Source: Priapulus caudatus (taxonomy: Eukaryota; Priapulida; Priapulimorpha; Priapulimorphida; Priapulidae). Taken from it: a stretch of 29,662 nt of DNA. The position numbers and the translations under genes were made by a program. The notes beneath the pieces were generated by a model that worked only from the letters and a program-made list of their open reading frames with translations, was not told the DNA's origin and made no database searches. Positions 17,961 to 29,662 of this stretch are shown piece by piece. Position 1 is the stretch's first letter, and every line of letters starts with the position of its first letter. The DNA is taken from contig NW_014577592.1 in the NCBI RefSeq assembly GCF_000485595.1, positions 149,593 through 179,254 on the forward strand, read 5' to 3'.

Positions 17961-18715
17961 CAGCGAGCCAGCTGTTATACACATACATGTTACACGCTCG
18001 CGGAGGTATGCACTTTCCGTGAGTGCCCTCTGTCTAGTTCCTTGAGTAACAGCAACTGTCTAGAGTAACGATAAATTGTACTAGAACCTTCGTATTCACC
18101 AAAACATGCACGATTCGAATTTCGATTTATACTCGTTTTGATTACCGCCGCCATTTGTTGGACTTGGAGCCAGCTACTAGCGCCAGCTATCGGCCAATTT
18201 CAAAAGATGAACGGAATCAACTACACCATATATTACACGTAAGACACAGAACAGTGTTATAGACCACAGAATCTCAGATGCCCTTTTGTTTGCAGTTGAG
18301 TGCACCGACAATTTAAAGTTTACCCATAGGTCGCCATTCTCGCTACACGACAAAATCCCACGGTGTTACGACGTGTTCATATCCAATTTTCTACGCTATA
18401 ACTGCATGAGATCTTAGTGTTTTTCAAGTTGTGTAATCCGTGATATGTCCGCTGTGAGGTGAGACATATTTCAGTGTATTTCTTTTCGGACTGAGCGTTT
18501 CTGAGCAAGAATCTCGTCATAAATTCTTTAAGAGCTGACCAATTATCGTGATAGCGGCTAACTCTCGGCGTGGAAGTTTAAATTCGATCTCGGCCGCTAG
18601 CTCGCCGGCTAATTTGACGCACGCATGTTATTTGTCTCGAGCGCGCTAGGCGTCTGACAGTAATACTCGTCCACACCCGCTCAGTCATTACGTCTCTTAG
18701 CTTACTTATAGCAGC

Positions 18716-18744
18716 TGAGAGAGAGAGAGAGAGAGAGAGCGACG

Positions 18745-18809
<65 letters not shown>
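18716..18809. repeat. (GA)n microsatellite
   Basis: About 45 GA units with one interruption near 18738. Confidence 0.97.
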
Positions 18810-18811
<2 letters not shown>

Positions 18812-18961
18812 ATTCTCCAATACCAATTAGGGGGCATGGAATATTTAATTCCTCAGCCATAACACACTGTGCTGTAAATTTACAGCTCTGACTCTGAGTG
18901 TTTTTGCACGTCGGCTAGTTAACAAGCTTGCCAGCGGCTAACCACCGTGTCTCGCACTCAC

Positions 18962-19038
18962 CTCTTTAGGTAGTGAAAATGGTGTGGACTGTTGAAACGG
19001 CCAGGCTCCCGAACTAAGCACCATGATGCTGAAATCCA
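18962..19038 (-). CDS. CUL1: CUL1-type cullin, exon k (block A, out of order)
   Basis: On the minus strand this encodes [20 protein letters not shown] and SLPKE, matching human CUL1 DFSIQVLSSGSWPFQQS followed by LPSE. Acceptor ATTTTTCAG, donor GAG|GTGAGT. In the cullin chain it comes immediately before LERS, and the phase (ends in phase 0) fits the exon at 20839-20970. That exon lies at a higher coordinate on the same strand, so the two cannot be spliced in this arrangement. No earlier cullin exon is visible in the window. Confidence 0.9.
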
Positions 19039-19329
19039 CTGAAAAATAATCTCAAATCTTACTACTGGCGTTACACGTATAAATCACTAAATTTCTGCAT
19101 CGGAAATAAATGTGTTAAACAGATCAAGAACAAACGACTGAATTTATTAATTACAACAGATACGCTTACAAATAAATTTTAGGTAGTACTGTTTACTTTC
19201 TACTACCAACCTAAAATCAGTTAGAAATATGTATAGCCAACTGCCAGCGATATGGGCGGTGCTAGTAATACAGAGAATTATCATGATTGAATATGAATTA
19301 GTACTAAATAGTCAGGTACCTTATGCTAG

Positions 19330-19428
19330 CCGCACACTATACGATTTTGCGCGGGCCGCAGTCGTAAGCCCTCGCACACTATACGACCCGCTCCCGATCG
19401 ATCAGGAGGCCCCCGCACACTGTACGAC
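19330..19428. repeat. Three spaced copies of CGCACACTATACGA
   Basis: CGCACACTATACGA occurs near 19332 and 19374, and as CGCACACTGTACGA near 19413, at roughly 40-bp spacing, in GC-rich sequence between cullin blocks A and B. Confidence 0.7.
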
Positions 19429-19508
19429 TCAAAGTCGGCGCTAACCATGGCGCTCTCGTGGCGTTCCAAGCGGATTTAGCGTGTACTAAGGGTCGGGAGT
19501 GTTTAGCC

Positions 19509-19725
19509 TGCCCTCACAAATCTTACTTCCTACCCTACCCTACCCACATATCTACACGCCTGCCCTCACAAATCTTACTTCCTACCCTACCCTACCCACA
19601 TATCTACATGCCTGCCCTCACAAATCTTACTTCCTACCCTACCCTACCCACATATCTACACGCCTGCCCTCACAAACCTTACTTCCTCCCCCTACCCATG
19701 TATCTACAGCCCTGTCCTCACACGA
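19509..19725. repeat. 52-bp tandem repeat, about 4 copies, at the edge of cullin block B
   Basis: TGCCCTCACAAATCTTACTT followed by CCTACCC units and CACATATCTACA begins at 19509, 19561, 19613 and 19665. The last copies degenerate. A further degenerate copy lies at 26737-26782, in the same orientation, at the edge of block C. Confidence 0.95.
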
Positions 19726-19750
19726 CGCCCCTTGCGATTGCACGGCTTAC

Positions 19751-20970
19751 TTCTTGTACGCTGTGTACAGCGAGATGTTCGAGGAAGGCTGAAGCTCTGT
19801 CTCTTCATCCTGATTGTCATCACAGATTAGCAGTTTCGACTTCAGCAGAATGCCAAGGACCTGTACGAGCATGTCCTAAAAACACAAAGCGGAAACTCAT
19901 TAAATTGACTACGTCACGAATTTTCTATGGTAAAATGTGTAAAATTTTTGTCGCCATTTTTTTACATTAAAAGTAAGAACTAACGGGACTAAACGTATCG
20001 TAAAATTCTTACCAGGATAAGATTGTTTCTCAACTAGTTAAAAATCCAAAAAACCTGGACGATTTGATATTAGTGTTCCTAACATTAATTGCTTGCTATG
20101 AGCTATGTATGAGTCACGAGTGTATGTTCACATCAAACAATATAGTAAAATAAGAAGTATAATGCAGCAATTTAACCATAAAAAGTGAACAGAATTACAC
20201 TTTAACGACACCGATCCAAACAATGAACTACAAATAAGTTGTTCGACTGGCTTCCAGTTTCAGACTCGGAATTAAATCGAAAACGCGTATGGTCGAAATC
20301 GAATAGACGCACGCACCAATTTTATCTGCGTCGTTTCCTGCAGTTGCTGGGTGGTAAACGAGTCAACGTGGTTGTACTGCAGTAGAATGGCCATCTGAAA
20401 CGTCGATGCCTGCAAGACAAGCCACACAGTGTTAGTGACAGTGTGACAGCACATGCACCCTCTCCCGGCAAAATCCGAGTAGAGCTGCATGTGTGGACGA
20501 AATGCCACTCCTCCACCCCAGATTTATTGCATACTGGGAGCAGACAAGTCACTGCTTATGCAGCGCATAATATTTATCCTAAAATTCAAACTGATAAGCA
20601 CCATACAACATGTACACTTCCCAGGAAATGAGCGTATAGTATGTCATAATTGCACAAAACTATTCTTAACACACAAGTGCATCTAGATCCCAGTAAATCG
20701 ATTCAAATCTGTATGGACTTTTCAGATTTTTATGTGATCCGTTGGCTTACGAAATGAAAAAAACCGTACTGCATTAATTCTCAAACTTGGGAACTTCATG
20801 CCCAGATGCCGCACGGCGTGGCTGCAGCACAATCTTACCTGCAGGGTATATCTGTTCTTGAAACAGTTGGTGACGAGCTCGCCCTTGGACATCTGGTAGA
20901 GCCAGTTCAACTTGCGCCCGTTGTGCTGCTGGTTATAGAACACTGTGAATCGTTGCACACTCCTCTCCAG
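19751..20970 (-). CDS. CUL1: CUL1-type cullin, exons k+1 to k+3 (block B)
   Basis: Three consecutive exons lie at 20970-20839 ([20 protein letters not shown] through CFKNRYTLQ), 20409-20317 ([20 protein letters not shown] through TTQIKL) and 19875-19751 ([20 protein letters not shown] through LYTAYK). They match human CUL1 [35 protein letters not shown] and ILLKSKLL in order. All joins are GT-AG and in phase (44, 31 and 41 codons plus AA). This is the cullin-homology region that holds the RING protein RBX1 in SCF ubiquitin ligases. The last donor (AA|GTAAGC) needs an exon starting T AAG AAG; that exon exists, but at 26592, upstream rather than downstream. Confidence 0.95.
19899..20199. repeat. 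Cullin intron segment with a second copy at 28 kb
   Basis: The parts 19899-19945 and 20081-20199 are about 90-95% identical to 28004-28179; the intervening 135 bp are absent there. This copy sits in the intron between cullin exons k+2 and k+3. Confidence 0.85.
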
Positions 20971-21439
20971 CTGCCAATCACAAATTAAAGTGTCAATGAC
21001 ACTATAGCTCACCATTATATACGATATCTCCCATTATATACTCTTGATAATTATATATGCGTAATTTTTTATGCGAAAATAAACCCTTCAGATCTGAAAG
21101 TCTGAAATCTGGGCGAGAGATGGCGCTACGCCTAAATGATCGCCATTTTGGTTTTCGATTATCGCGCAAAGAAAAACAATAAAATATTCCAGTCAAATTA
21201 CTGTAACAAAGAATCTATAACACAATATTACACGTATTGTAGAGTTGTTAACAAGTTAGATTGACATTTTTCTGTTATTTTGGTCAAAGGTACGAGTGGG
21301 TAGTACGCAACCACCATTATCTTCTCGAATCTCGCATCTCGCTACCCCCCAAAAAAACTGCAGCAAACACACAGTTTAGAATGACTCAAAAGTAGGTTGA
21401 CCTAATCTACCTAATTTGCATAATTTAAAAAAAAGATCA

Positions 21440-21730
21440 AAACTCGTGTGTTTTAGGGCAAGTCCTTATTCATTCACATACCAAAAATGAGCAAAATCCG
21501 TTGAACCTGAACTGATTTATGGCCATTTCCATTTGTGCCAAAACGTGGGCGTGGCTCGAAAGTAAGTCGACTGGCGTGCTCCAAAATAGGACGTTCAAAT
21601 CTCTCCAATAGGAGTAACAACTGTATGCAATTTGAAACATGTGGGTCAAACGGTTCTCAAGTTATCGTTGACCGTAGCCAAATGTTGACGGACGGACGGA
21701 CGGGCGTACGACGGACAAGACATGGAGCTA
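21440..21730. repeat. Probable dispersed repeat with GACG tail
   Basis: It contains AAAATCCGTTGAACC, AAACGGTTCTCAAGTTATCG and a (GACG)n run at its end. This composition is typical of interspersed repeats in marine invertebrates. Ends are not defined from this single copy. Confidence 0.35.
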
Positions 21731-22117
21731 AAGAGATAGGGAGTGCTAAAGAGAAATATATATACTTAGATAGATTGAGGGATGGCTTCAGGATTCAATA
21801 GGCTCGTGTACGCGCGCAGCAGTCGCGTGCCGAACAGATCCACAATAATGCCCCGTGTGACATTTCACCGACTGCCGCGTGCCAGCTCACGCGTGTTCTT
21901 GTCGTTGTCTTTGAATTACGACGACTGGCACACGCGGGTACACGCGCCGACGACGTCGGCTGTCGACTGATAACGTGTCGGGAAAGCGATCAGCTTCGGC
22001 GTCGTCGTCGTCAGCGTCGTTCCGTCGGCTGCTGCGTACGTGCGCGGGAATTTAACGGAATACCGCAGTATCGGCGGCAGCAGCAGCCATGGCGATAGCA
22101 GCAACACTATCAGCGAT

Positions 22118-22168
22118 AACAGCAGCAGCAACAACGGCAGCAATAACATCAAAGTCAGCAGCAGCAGC

Positions 22169-22202
<34 letters not shown>

Positions 22203-22204
22203 GC

Positions 22205-22238
<34 letters not shown>

Positions 22239-22270
22239 GCAACAACAACAACAACAACAACAACAAGTGC
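22118..22270. repeat. (CAA)n/(CAG)n trinucleotide array
   Basis: About 35 CAA and CAG triplets between cullin blocks B and C. The poly-Thr, poly-Asn and poly-Leu frames across it are artefacts. Confidence 0.95.
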
Positions 22271-22287
22271 AGCAGCAACGGCAGAAG

Positions 22288-22370
22288 AGACGAGGAGGGA
22301 GAGAAAGAGAGAGGGGGAGAGAAGAGGAGGGAGAGAAAAAGAGAGGGGGAGAGAAAGAGAGAGGGGGGGA
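22288..22370. repeat. GAGA/GGGA purine tract
   Basis: Imperfect AGAG/GGGGGA repeats directly after the CAA array. Confidence 0.9.
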
Positions 22371-22681
22371 TGCATGTCGTTCGCGGCGCTAGCGTTATCA
22401 TTGTGAATACTGACCGGGTTGTTTTTTCATCAGATATTATTAATATATGGTTATCCATCATAATATGCATAAATTGCTGTGATGTTACGTACGATAAATG
22501 TGTATGCATTTGAGTTTTGTGATCGATTCTCATCCAATCAGCAGCCTTGTGACATCAAAATGGGAAGTTCCTGTTATCGCAAGTTTTCTCATAGCTGCGA
22601 TGCGTTTCTGTCAACGCTATTCTTGTAACATTTACATTAGTGGTAAGTGCTATCTTAGCAATAGCATTAACTTTAACTTTA

Positions 22682-22894
22682 CGTGTGTGTGCCTGTACGT
22701 GCATGTGCGTGTACGTGTGCGTGTGCGTGTGCGTGTGCGTGTGCGTGTGCGTGTATGTGTACGTGTGCGTGTGCGTGTGCGTACGCGTACGTATGCGTGT
22801 ACGTGTGTGCGTGTGCGTGTGCGTGTGCGTGTGCGTGTGCGTGTGCGTGTGCGTGTGCTTGTACATGTGTGTGTACGTGTACGTGTACGTGTAG
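22682..22894. repeat. (GTGTGC)n hexanucleotide microsatellite
   Basis: GTGTGC and GTGTAC units run for about 210 bp, with a TACGCGTACGTA palindromic centre near 22785. Confidence 0.95.
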
Positions 22895-25500
22895 ACTAAC
22901 AGGGTTTACTAGAATCCCACCACTCCACCACAGAGTCACTGCAGTAGACGTTAGATGAGCGCTGTCGCTCCGCAGCACTTGTTAATATGTTCATTAAGCA
23001 ATTTTTAAGCATTAAGCGGCTAGTTGGTTTATGCAATGTGGATGCTCTGTGCCTTAACTTCTTGATAGATCAACATATCAGATATTATGGCTGTGAAATC
23101 CAATTGAATATTTGTGCCACAGCTGGCTAGCTCTGGCCAATCCCAATTATTTTTGTATATGTACGAAATAAACATATTTTACTCTAAATGTAAAAGATAT
23201 CTTTCCATATTCTTCAAATTGTACTTGCATTTTCGTGAGAGAGTTACACACAGAATGCAAAGATTGCATTAATTCAATTGCATAAAAGATGGAAACAAGT
23301 GATTAATATTCCAACACTAAAACGTAATAATAGATATTTAATACTTCTACGTTTCTGTACAAGTGTCTTCTTAAGAAACCGACTGTCACCTAACAAATTG
23401 TTATATTATTAATTGTAATGACTATATATATATATAAGCTTAGAACTTCAAAAGTGGGAGTTTTGCGCCGAGTGCTTGATAGCTACTTTGAGTACCCTGC
23501 TCGGCACGAGTGCGTTGCTCTTCCTGGGATGCTGTTTTTAACAAAAGGCGAGCTCGCCTAGATGACCTTGCCACACAGGGTTACACCAAGTAAGCACGCT
23601 GGCGCAAACACCAGTGCTACAACCTTCCGTCCAGTCCCCTCGTGGCTGAGCTAGGTGCAGCTGATAGCTGCCTGCCAAGGTAGGCTGCAAGCAAGAGGTG
23701 ACAAGGTGCGACGTACTCCTGGTCGTTCGTGACACAAGCGGGTACGACAACTCGTAGTCACACCGCGCCGGTGCTAGTAGCAAATTACCGACAACCTCGC
23801 ATTGTCAAACACGGTTGAAATCCAATTGCAATATCGTGGGGGGAGGAACGCACGTTAACACTGCGCGGGTCTGACCCTCACAACCGGCCAACTCCAGTCT
23901 GATAAATCACGAACTACCGGTGGTTTTTGCCACGGTCGCACTGCACTCTGGCACTGTCTTACACCACTCCCTGACATTGTGCAAGCATGTTTATATTACA
24001 ATATTTTGTACTTTTTTTGTGTTACTGCCCGAACTACACGGCACTGCATTGCCAGCTATTTTGGCAGCGGAAGCAGCAGTAGCAGCAACAATAGAAATAG
24101 TAAGCCACTCGTCGAAAATTCGGTTATTGCACGAGTGCCTACTCACTCCGCCGGGTGCACAAGCTCACTTAATTCACGGAGGTACATGATTTTATGGCGC
24201 AGTAAAATTCGTCTTAGAGAATTTCGCACGAGCCAGTCACTTTGCTTCAGCCATTGAAGTTGGCATGTTGACAGGAGGGCACTGCAGTCCAGCACCGCAT
24301 ACGTCGTCACCAAGTACAATCACAGAGTGCCTTGCGATCGACGTGCGTGACGAAACCGGAACCCTTCGTCGTCGAATTAAAAACACAGCACATACTTTCC
24401 CACTAGGACCACAAGTAGCAGTACAACCAGTGCCAATTAAAAGGTCAATGCAGCGCGTTAGTGCGCGGCAGTGTCAGCCCCCCCGATTTGACAGCAAGAG
24501 AATTTTCACGTCGGTCCTTCATACAAATAAATAATACAAAAAAAGCACGCCATCGGCCTACCCCACAACCGCGCGTCCGGAGTGCCGCTGTTATGAACTG
24601 GCCCTTTTCTAAGCAAGATGCCACCGCGCGCCTACTGCATTTCAACTCCTGTAATGAACAAATGCATGTAGCATCACTAGCCTTGCCTTATTCAGCCACG
24701 CGGGCACAACCCATTGGCGTTAAATCTGACGTTACTTAGACTGAGGTCTCGTTCGCTCGCCTGCACTGCACTGTTTTAACACATGTACCGATGATACAGC
24801 CTTATCTTGTAGAAAAGCAAACTGCAATAGCATCAGTGTAGGGTTTGCTATGGGAAGCAATGACACGAGGAAAAACATGGGGAAGGGCGGCCAGGAACGA
24901 TGGCAGCGGAGAAGGGCCGATGATGTCTGTAAAACTTCTGCTAATAAGCAAATCAATCTGAGAATGACGTGCAGTCATTTTGCTAACAGTGAAAATATGT
25001 TTCATCAAAATCAAAAAGCAATGAATTCATCAAGATTTAAGGAAAAGTTGAGACTGGTCACCAAACACGTTGAAAAGTGCTTTCTTCAACAACAATACAA
25101 CTCACAGTAGCACACACTCGGCATTAGAGGTGCTTCCCCCCCTCCCACCTCCCCTGCACCACGCTATGATGCTACGCACCATTATACATGGCATGCTAAT
25201 TTCTTTCAAGGGTGAACATTAAAACTCGCTCAGAACAAAATTGATAAAAAGATGCCGCATTGTCTGACACACCTACACGTCTACATAAAGGGACGCAAAA
25301 AACGAGCGCAGCCGATGGCCTTTGTTCGAGATTCAGAGATAACTTTCCATGTCAAGGTCCGGAGACCGCGGATGCGAAAAATCAATGCAGACTATGTCCC
25401 AAATACTTGCAGCATCCTCATTTGCTCGTCAGTATACATCAAAAGGCGCAGGAGTTGGCTGTACAAGGCAGGCAGAGTGTGTTGCAAGAGCCAGGATAAG
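22895..25500. other. Gene-free interval between cullin blocks B and C
   Basis: No cullin exon and no other recognisable family was found on either strand. The part 23460-24760 has more G+C and CpG than its surroundings and several open frames of 60-90 codons on both strands that I do not recognise. It could be a promoter-type CpG-rich region or an eroded element. Confidence 0.4.
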
Positions 25501-25506
25501 GCTGAG

Positions 25507-26592
<1,086 letters not shown>

Positions 26593-26736
26593 CTATAAAT
26601 GATGGACAGAAGTAAAGCGGTTTAGACATCGACAGTCGACTATGGCAGTCGTGTGTATTCAGGCCTATGCAGCCATCCGACTACTGAGACAGCATTACAT
26701 TACTCACCTTTCTAAACTACGAATGTAGTAAAAACC

Positions 26737-26782
26737 CTGCCCCCACACGATGCACTTCCCTACCTCACCCACATATCTACAC
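26737..26782. repeat. Isolated copy of the 52-bp repeat at the edge of cullin block C
   Basis: CTGCCCCCACACGATGCACT followed by CCCACATATCTACAC resembles the units at 19509-19725. It lies in the intron that should join exon k+3 to exon k+4. Confidence 0.75.
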
Positions 26783-27279
26783 AGCAGCTGCCAGGTGCGT
26801 CTCTTGTTGTCATGAACTCGTCCGACAAAATACAATTTTTTTCCATCCGTTGGTTTCTTGCGTGTTCAAAACACGAACATCTTTTCGTTAAAATACTCTT
26901 TGCGATGGCTTACTGCTTTTGGCGAGTGGAAAAATCTTCTTTTTCTCGTGACGATAGCCGAACGCGTGCCTCATGCATGGTCGGATGTTTTGCAGCCGGG
27001 GGGCGTGGTGAAGAGACGTCGGGTCTGGGAAAGCTTTGTGCTCTCTGGCTGCGATTGTGAGATTTGAGGATTACAGTTGCTATTGCGTGCTCCAGTAATG
27101 GAAGCAGGGTCACATCTCCATCAGGCAAGCGGTGCGCGAGTCCATTTATCTCTCATCCACTTGGCTTCGCTACACTTTAGTGCTATTACCATTTCATTCT
27201 AGCGAGCGCAATGGGCGAATCAACTGAGGAGAAAATAATGCAGTTGGCGTGCGGTGCCTCGTTGCCACTGATCACTGCT

Positions 27280-27447
27280 TGTGTGTGCGTGCGTGCGTTC
27301 GTGCGTGCGCGCGCGCGTGTGTGTGGTGTGTGTGTGTGTATGTGTATGTGTGTTTACGTGTGTGTGTGTGTGTGTGTGCGTGTGTGTGTGTGTGTATATA
27401 TGCGTGTGCGTGTGTATGTGTGTGTATGTGCGTGTATGTGTGCGTAT
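27280..27447. repeat. TG/CG microsatellite
   Basis: GTGTGT, GCGTGC and GTATGT units over about 165 bp. Confidence 0.95.
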
Positions 27448-28003
27448 GCCATGATCAACCCTAATGTCTTGCAGCAGGTCACGGAAGCACAACGTTTGCG
27501 AGAGAGGTTGAGGGAGGCGAGAGAAAGGGCGAGAGGCGAAGAAAATTGAGAGCGGGGAGGGCGGTGGAGGGGGGAAGGAAAAGAGCGGAAGAAATAGAGT
27601 GAAAATGGAATGCTGACGGGAGAAAAGTGGATAGAGAATAGAGGGGAGGGAAGGGGGAGACGGGAAGAAGGCGAAATAAAGGGGAGAGGATGAGGGAGGT
27701 GAGGGCGGAAGATGGAGAAACAGAGGACGAAAGTGGATATGAAGTGAGGGATTGAGATGGATGCGAGAGTGGTAGAGGGAAAACGAGAGCGAGAGACTAA
27801 AGAGACAGGCAGACAAAGTGTGCGTGTGAATGTGTGTGTGCATATGTGTGTGCGTGTATGCTATATACGCTTCTCGCCGGCAGCTGTTGACAGCGACAAG
27901 TTGACAGTGAAGTAGTTTAGCGAGTGAAGCCGGCTAGGTAGGAGTGTTCGGTAATTTCTCAATGCCTAATCTTTCACTGTAGCGCGGTTAGCAGGACTCG
28001 CCT

Positions 28004-28179
28004 ATTAAATTGACTACGTCACGAATTTTCTATCGTAAAATTTGTAAAATTACCCACCTGACATTAATTGGGGGGGCTATGGGCTATGTATGAGTCACGA
28101 GTGTATGTTCACATCGAACAATATAGTAAAATAGGAAGTTTAATGCAGCAATTTAACCATAAAAAGGGAACAGAATTAC
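28004..28179. repeat. Partial second copy of a cullin intron segment
   Basis: Nearly identical in two parts to 19899-19945 and 20081-20199, same orientation, with a 135-bp internal difference. The neighbouring cullin exons (k+2, k+3) are not present next to this copy. Confidence 0.85.
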
Positions 28180-28307
28180 TTATATTTTGTGAAAAAGTGG
28201 AAATGTTTTTTTAATTTTTACTATTTACGGTGACGTAATCACTTTAAGACAGCTTGGCGAACGTGTCTGTTTACATGTTGATCATAAATTCCTCAAACGC
28301 TGTGCCT

Positions 28308-28626
28308 GTCTGCGTGTGCGTGCGTGCGTGCGCACGCGCCCATGTGTGCGTTGGTGTGCGTGCACGTACGTGTGTATGTGCGTGCGTGCGTGCGCGCGCC
28401 CATGTGTGCGTGTGTGCGTTTATGTGCGTGCGTACGTTCGTGCGTGCATGCGCGTGCGTGTGGGTGTGAGTGTGCGCGTGCGCCTATGTTTGCATGCGTG
28501 CGTGCGTGCTTTATGTGTGATGCACACGCACGCGCGCATCCGTCCGTGCGTCCGTCCGTCTGTTCGTCCGTCCGCCCGTTCGTCCGTCCGTTCGTTCGTC
28601 CGTCCGTCCGCCCGTCCGTCCGTCAA
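28308..28626. repeat. GTGC-type and (CCGT)n microsatellites
   Basis: GTGCGTGC units (28308-28520) give way to CCGT/TCGT tetranucleotides (28540-28624). A partial duplication of about 62 bp with CGCGCCCATGTGTGCG occurs at about 28336 and 28395. Confidence 0.92.
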
Positions 28627-29408
28627 TCCTTCAATCATCTTTCTATGGGACAATTCATGTCTTAATTTCGCTTTTGGCAGACATCTTATACTTCCTCTAA
28701 TTAGGTGAATTCCAAAATGTGTAATAATGGTGTCAATCAATTCCTTGGTGTCAAAAACTCATATGTAGCCACAAAAATCAACTTCTTAGGTCACTTACTT
28801 AAGGAGTATTAGTAATCATCATTTGACATAATTCGCAAAAGGCTGCTATTTGGGGGTAGGGTTGACCTTGAGTTACAACAGCCCCCTTTGCATCATATAG
28901 AGCCCGGGGGCCTCATTATGAAGCTTGGGTCACTTAGAGCACTTAATAAGGAAACCTTTGGCCAATTCTGGCACCTTTAGCTACAATATTGGGCGAGTGA
29001 GAAGCAATCATGCCTAGAGCTACTTTCAAAGTGACCGCGATTTTTGGCTATTTTTTGGCTAAAATTGAGAAAAATGGAGCCATTTCGTACCATGAAACAA
29101 TGTTTATGGCAACAAATCACGCTGGAAAGTTGTTAGTATTAATAATTATTCAATGTAATTAAGTGCAATTTGAAAGTTTATGGTTGCTTAATAAAGAATT
29201 ATGCTCTGAAACTTCAATATTGTCATTTTTTCACTTTGGCGCCTAACCGAAAATCACATAATGGGTTGTACAGAAAAAACGTACTTGACCAAAAGGTGTT
29301 ACCCACTTTTTTTGAGTCTTACCATAAGGATTGAGAAAATATAAGGTATTGCTCTAAAAGAGTCGTGTACATGAACACCCCCCCCCCAGAGCCTAGACTA
29401 TGATGCTG

Positions 29409-29662
29409 GAGTGCGCGATGTCAGCATGCGCGCATGCGTGCATGTGTCAGTGCGTGTACGCCTGGCAGTGCGTGCATGCGCGCATGCGTGCATGTGTCCG
29501 TGCGTGTACGCCTGGCAGTGCGTGCATGCGTGCATGCGTGCATGTGTCCGTGCGTGTACGCGTGGCAGTGCGTGCATGCGTGCATGTATGCATGTACCAG
29601 TGCGTATGTGTCAGTGCGTGTACGCGTGGCAGTGCGTGCATGCGTGCATGTATGCATGTACC
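29409..29662. repeat. 50-bp minisatellite running off the window
   Basis: Units containing TGCGTGTACGC(C/G)TGGCAGTGCG and CATGCGTGCATG recur at 29461, 29511 and 29561 (50-bp period), then at about 29624 (63 bp, with an insertion). Confidence 0.93.

Larger units (their letters stand above)
26800..29662. other. Right-hand repeat-rich region without a recognised gene
   Basis: Apart from the repeats listed, I see no gene. The interval 28640-29380 is AT-rich and looks like an old dispersed repeat, but its ends are not visible. Frames across 27.2-28.7 kb are microsatellite translations. Confidence 0.5.

Noticed and set aside
19509-19725. CCCTA-containing repeats as telomere sequence
   Set aside because: CCCTA occurs only two or three times per 52-bp unit. 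It is an intronic minisatellite, not a telomeric array.
21916-22533. 205-codon Leu-rich frame resembling membrane segments
   Set aside because: Poly-Leu comes from the CAA/CAG array read on the other strand.
27220-27843. 207-codon minus-strand frame rich in Ser, Pro, His and Thr
   Set aside because: Composed of GA-rich and TG-rich microsatellite sequence with no domain.

Overview
The window is nuclear DNA from an animal, most likely a marine invertebrate. The proteins are clearly metazoan and close to vertebrate orthologues. The genes are cut into short exons (55-212 nt) with GT-AG introns, and the non-coding DNA is full of microsatellites, minisatellites and small non-autonomous DNA transposons. 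A sponge or other early-branching marine animal would fit, but nothing here fixes the phylum. I see no bacterial, organellar or viral genes, no CRISPR and no rRNA or tRNA gene. Most long open frames are translations of TG, GA, CAN or CAT repeats, or run through the assembly gap at 16277-17013.

Layout. 1-3300: AT-rich, no convincing gene. 3305-11282, minus strand: a complete 11-exon gene for DBT, the lipoyl-dependent E2 core of the branched-chain 2-oxo-acid dehydrogenase complex. Its introns hold a foldback array, two near-perfect hairpins, a duplicated splice acceptor and a decayed copy of part of exon 7. 11283-11592: a 310-bp space shared head to head with the next gene. 11593 to about 13.8 kb, plus strand: a PH-domain gene of the sesquipedalian/PHETA family (endosomal trafficking). 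13.8-18.9 kb: repeats, two hAT-like MITEs each with an exact 8-bp target-site duplication, and the gap. 18.96-26.6 kb, minus strand: seven exons of a CUL1-type cullin (SCF ubiquitin-ligase scaffold), with the blocks in the wrong order. 26.8-29.66 kb: microsatellites and minisatellites, with a partial copy of a cullin intron.

DBT works in the mitochondrial matrix, PHETA on endosomes and cullin-1 in cytosol and nucleus; I see no functional link among them beyond the shared DBT/PHETA promoter space. The most striking observation is the cullin locus. Exons k to k+6 all join in phase and together give an uninterrupted C-terminal half of cullin-1. Along the plus axis the three blocks stand in 5'-to-3' order, but each block is coded on the minus strand. 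A tandem repeat split between two of the block edges suggests assembly mis-orientation at repeats, or three real adjacent inversions.
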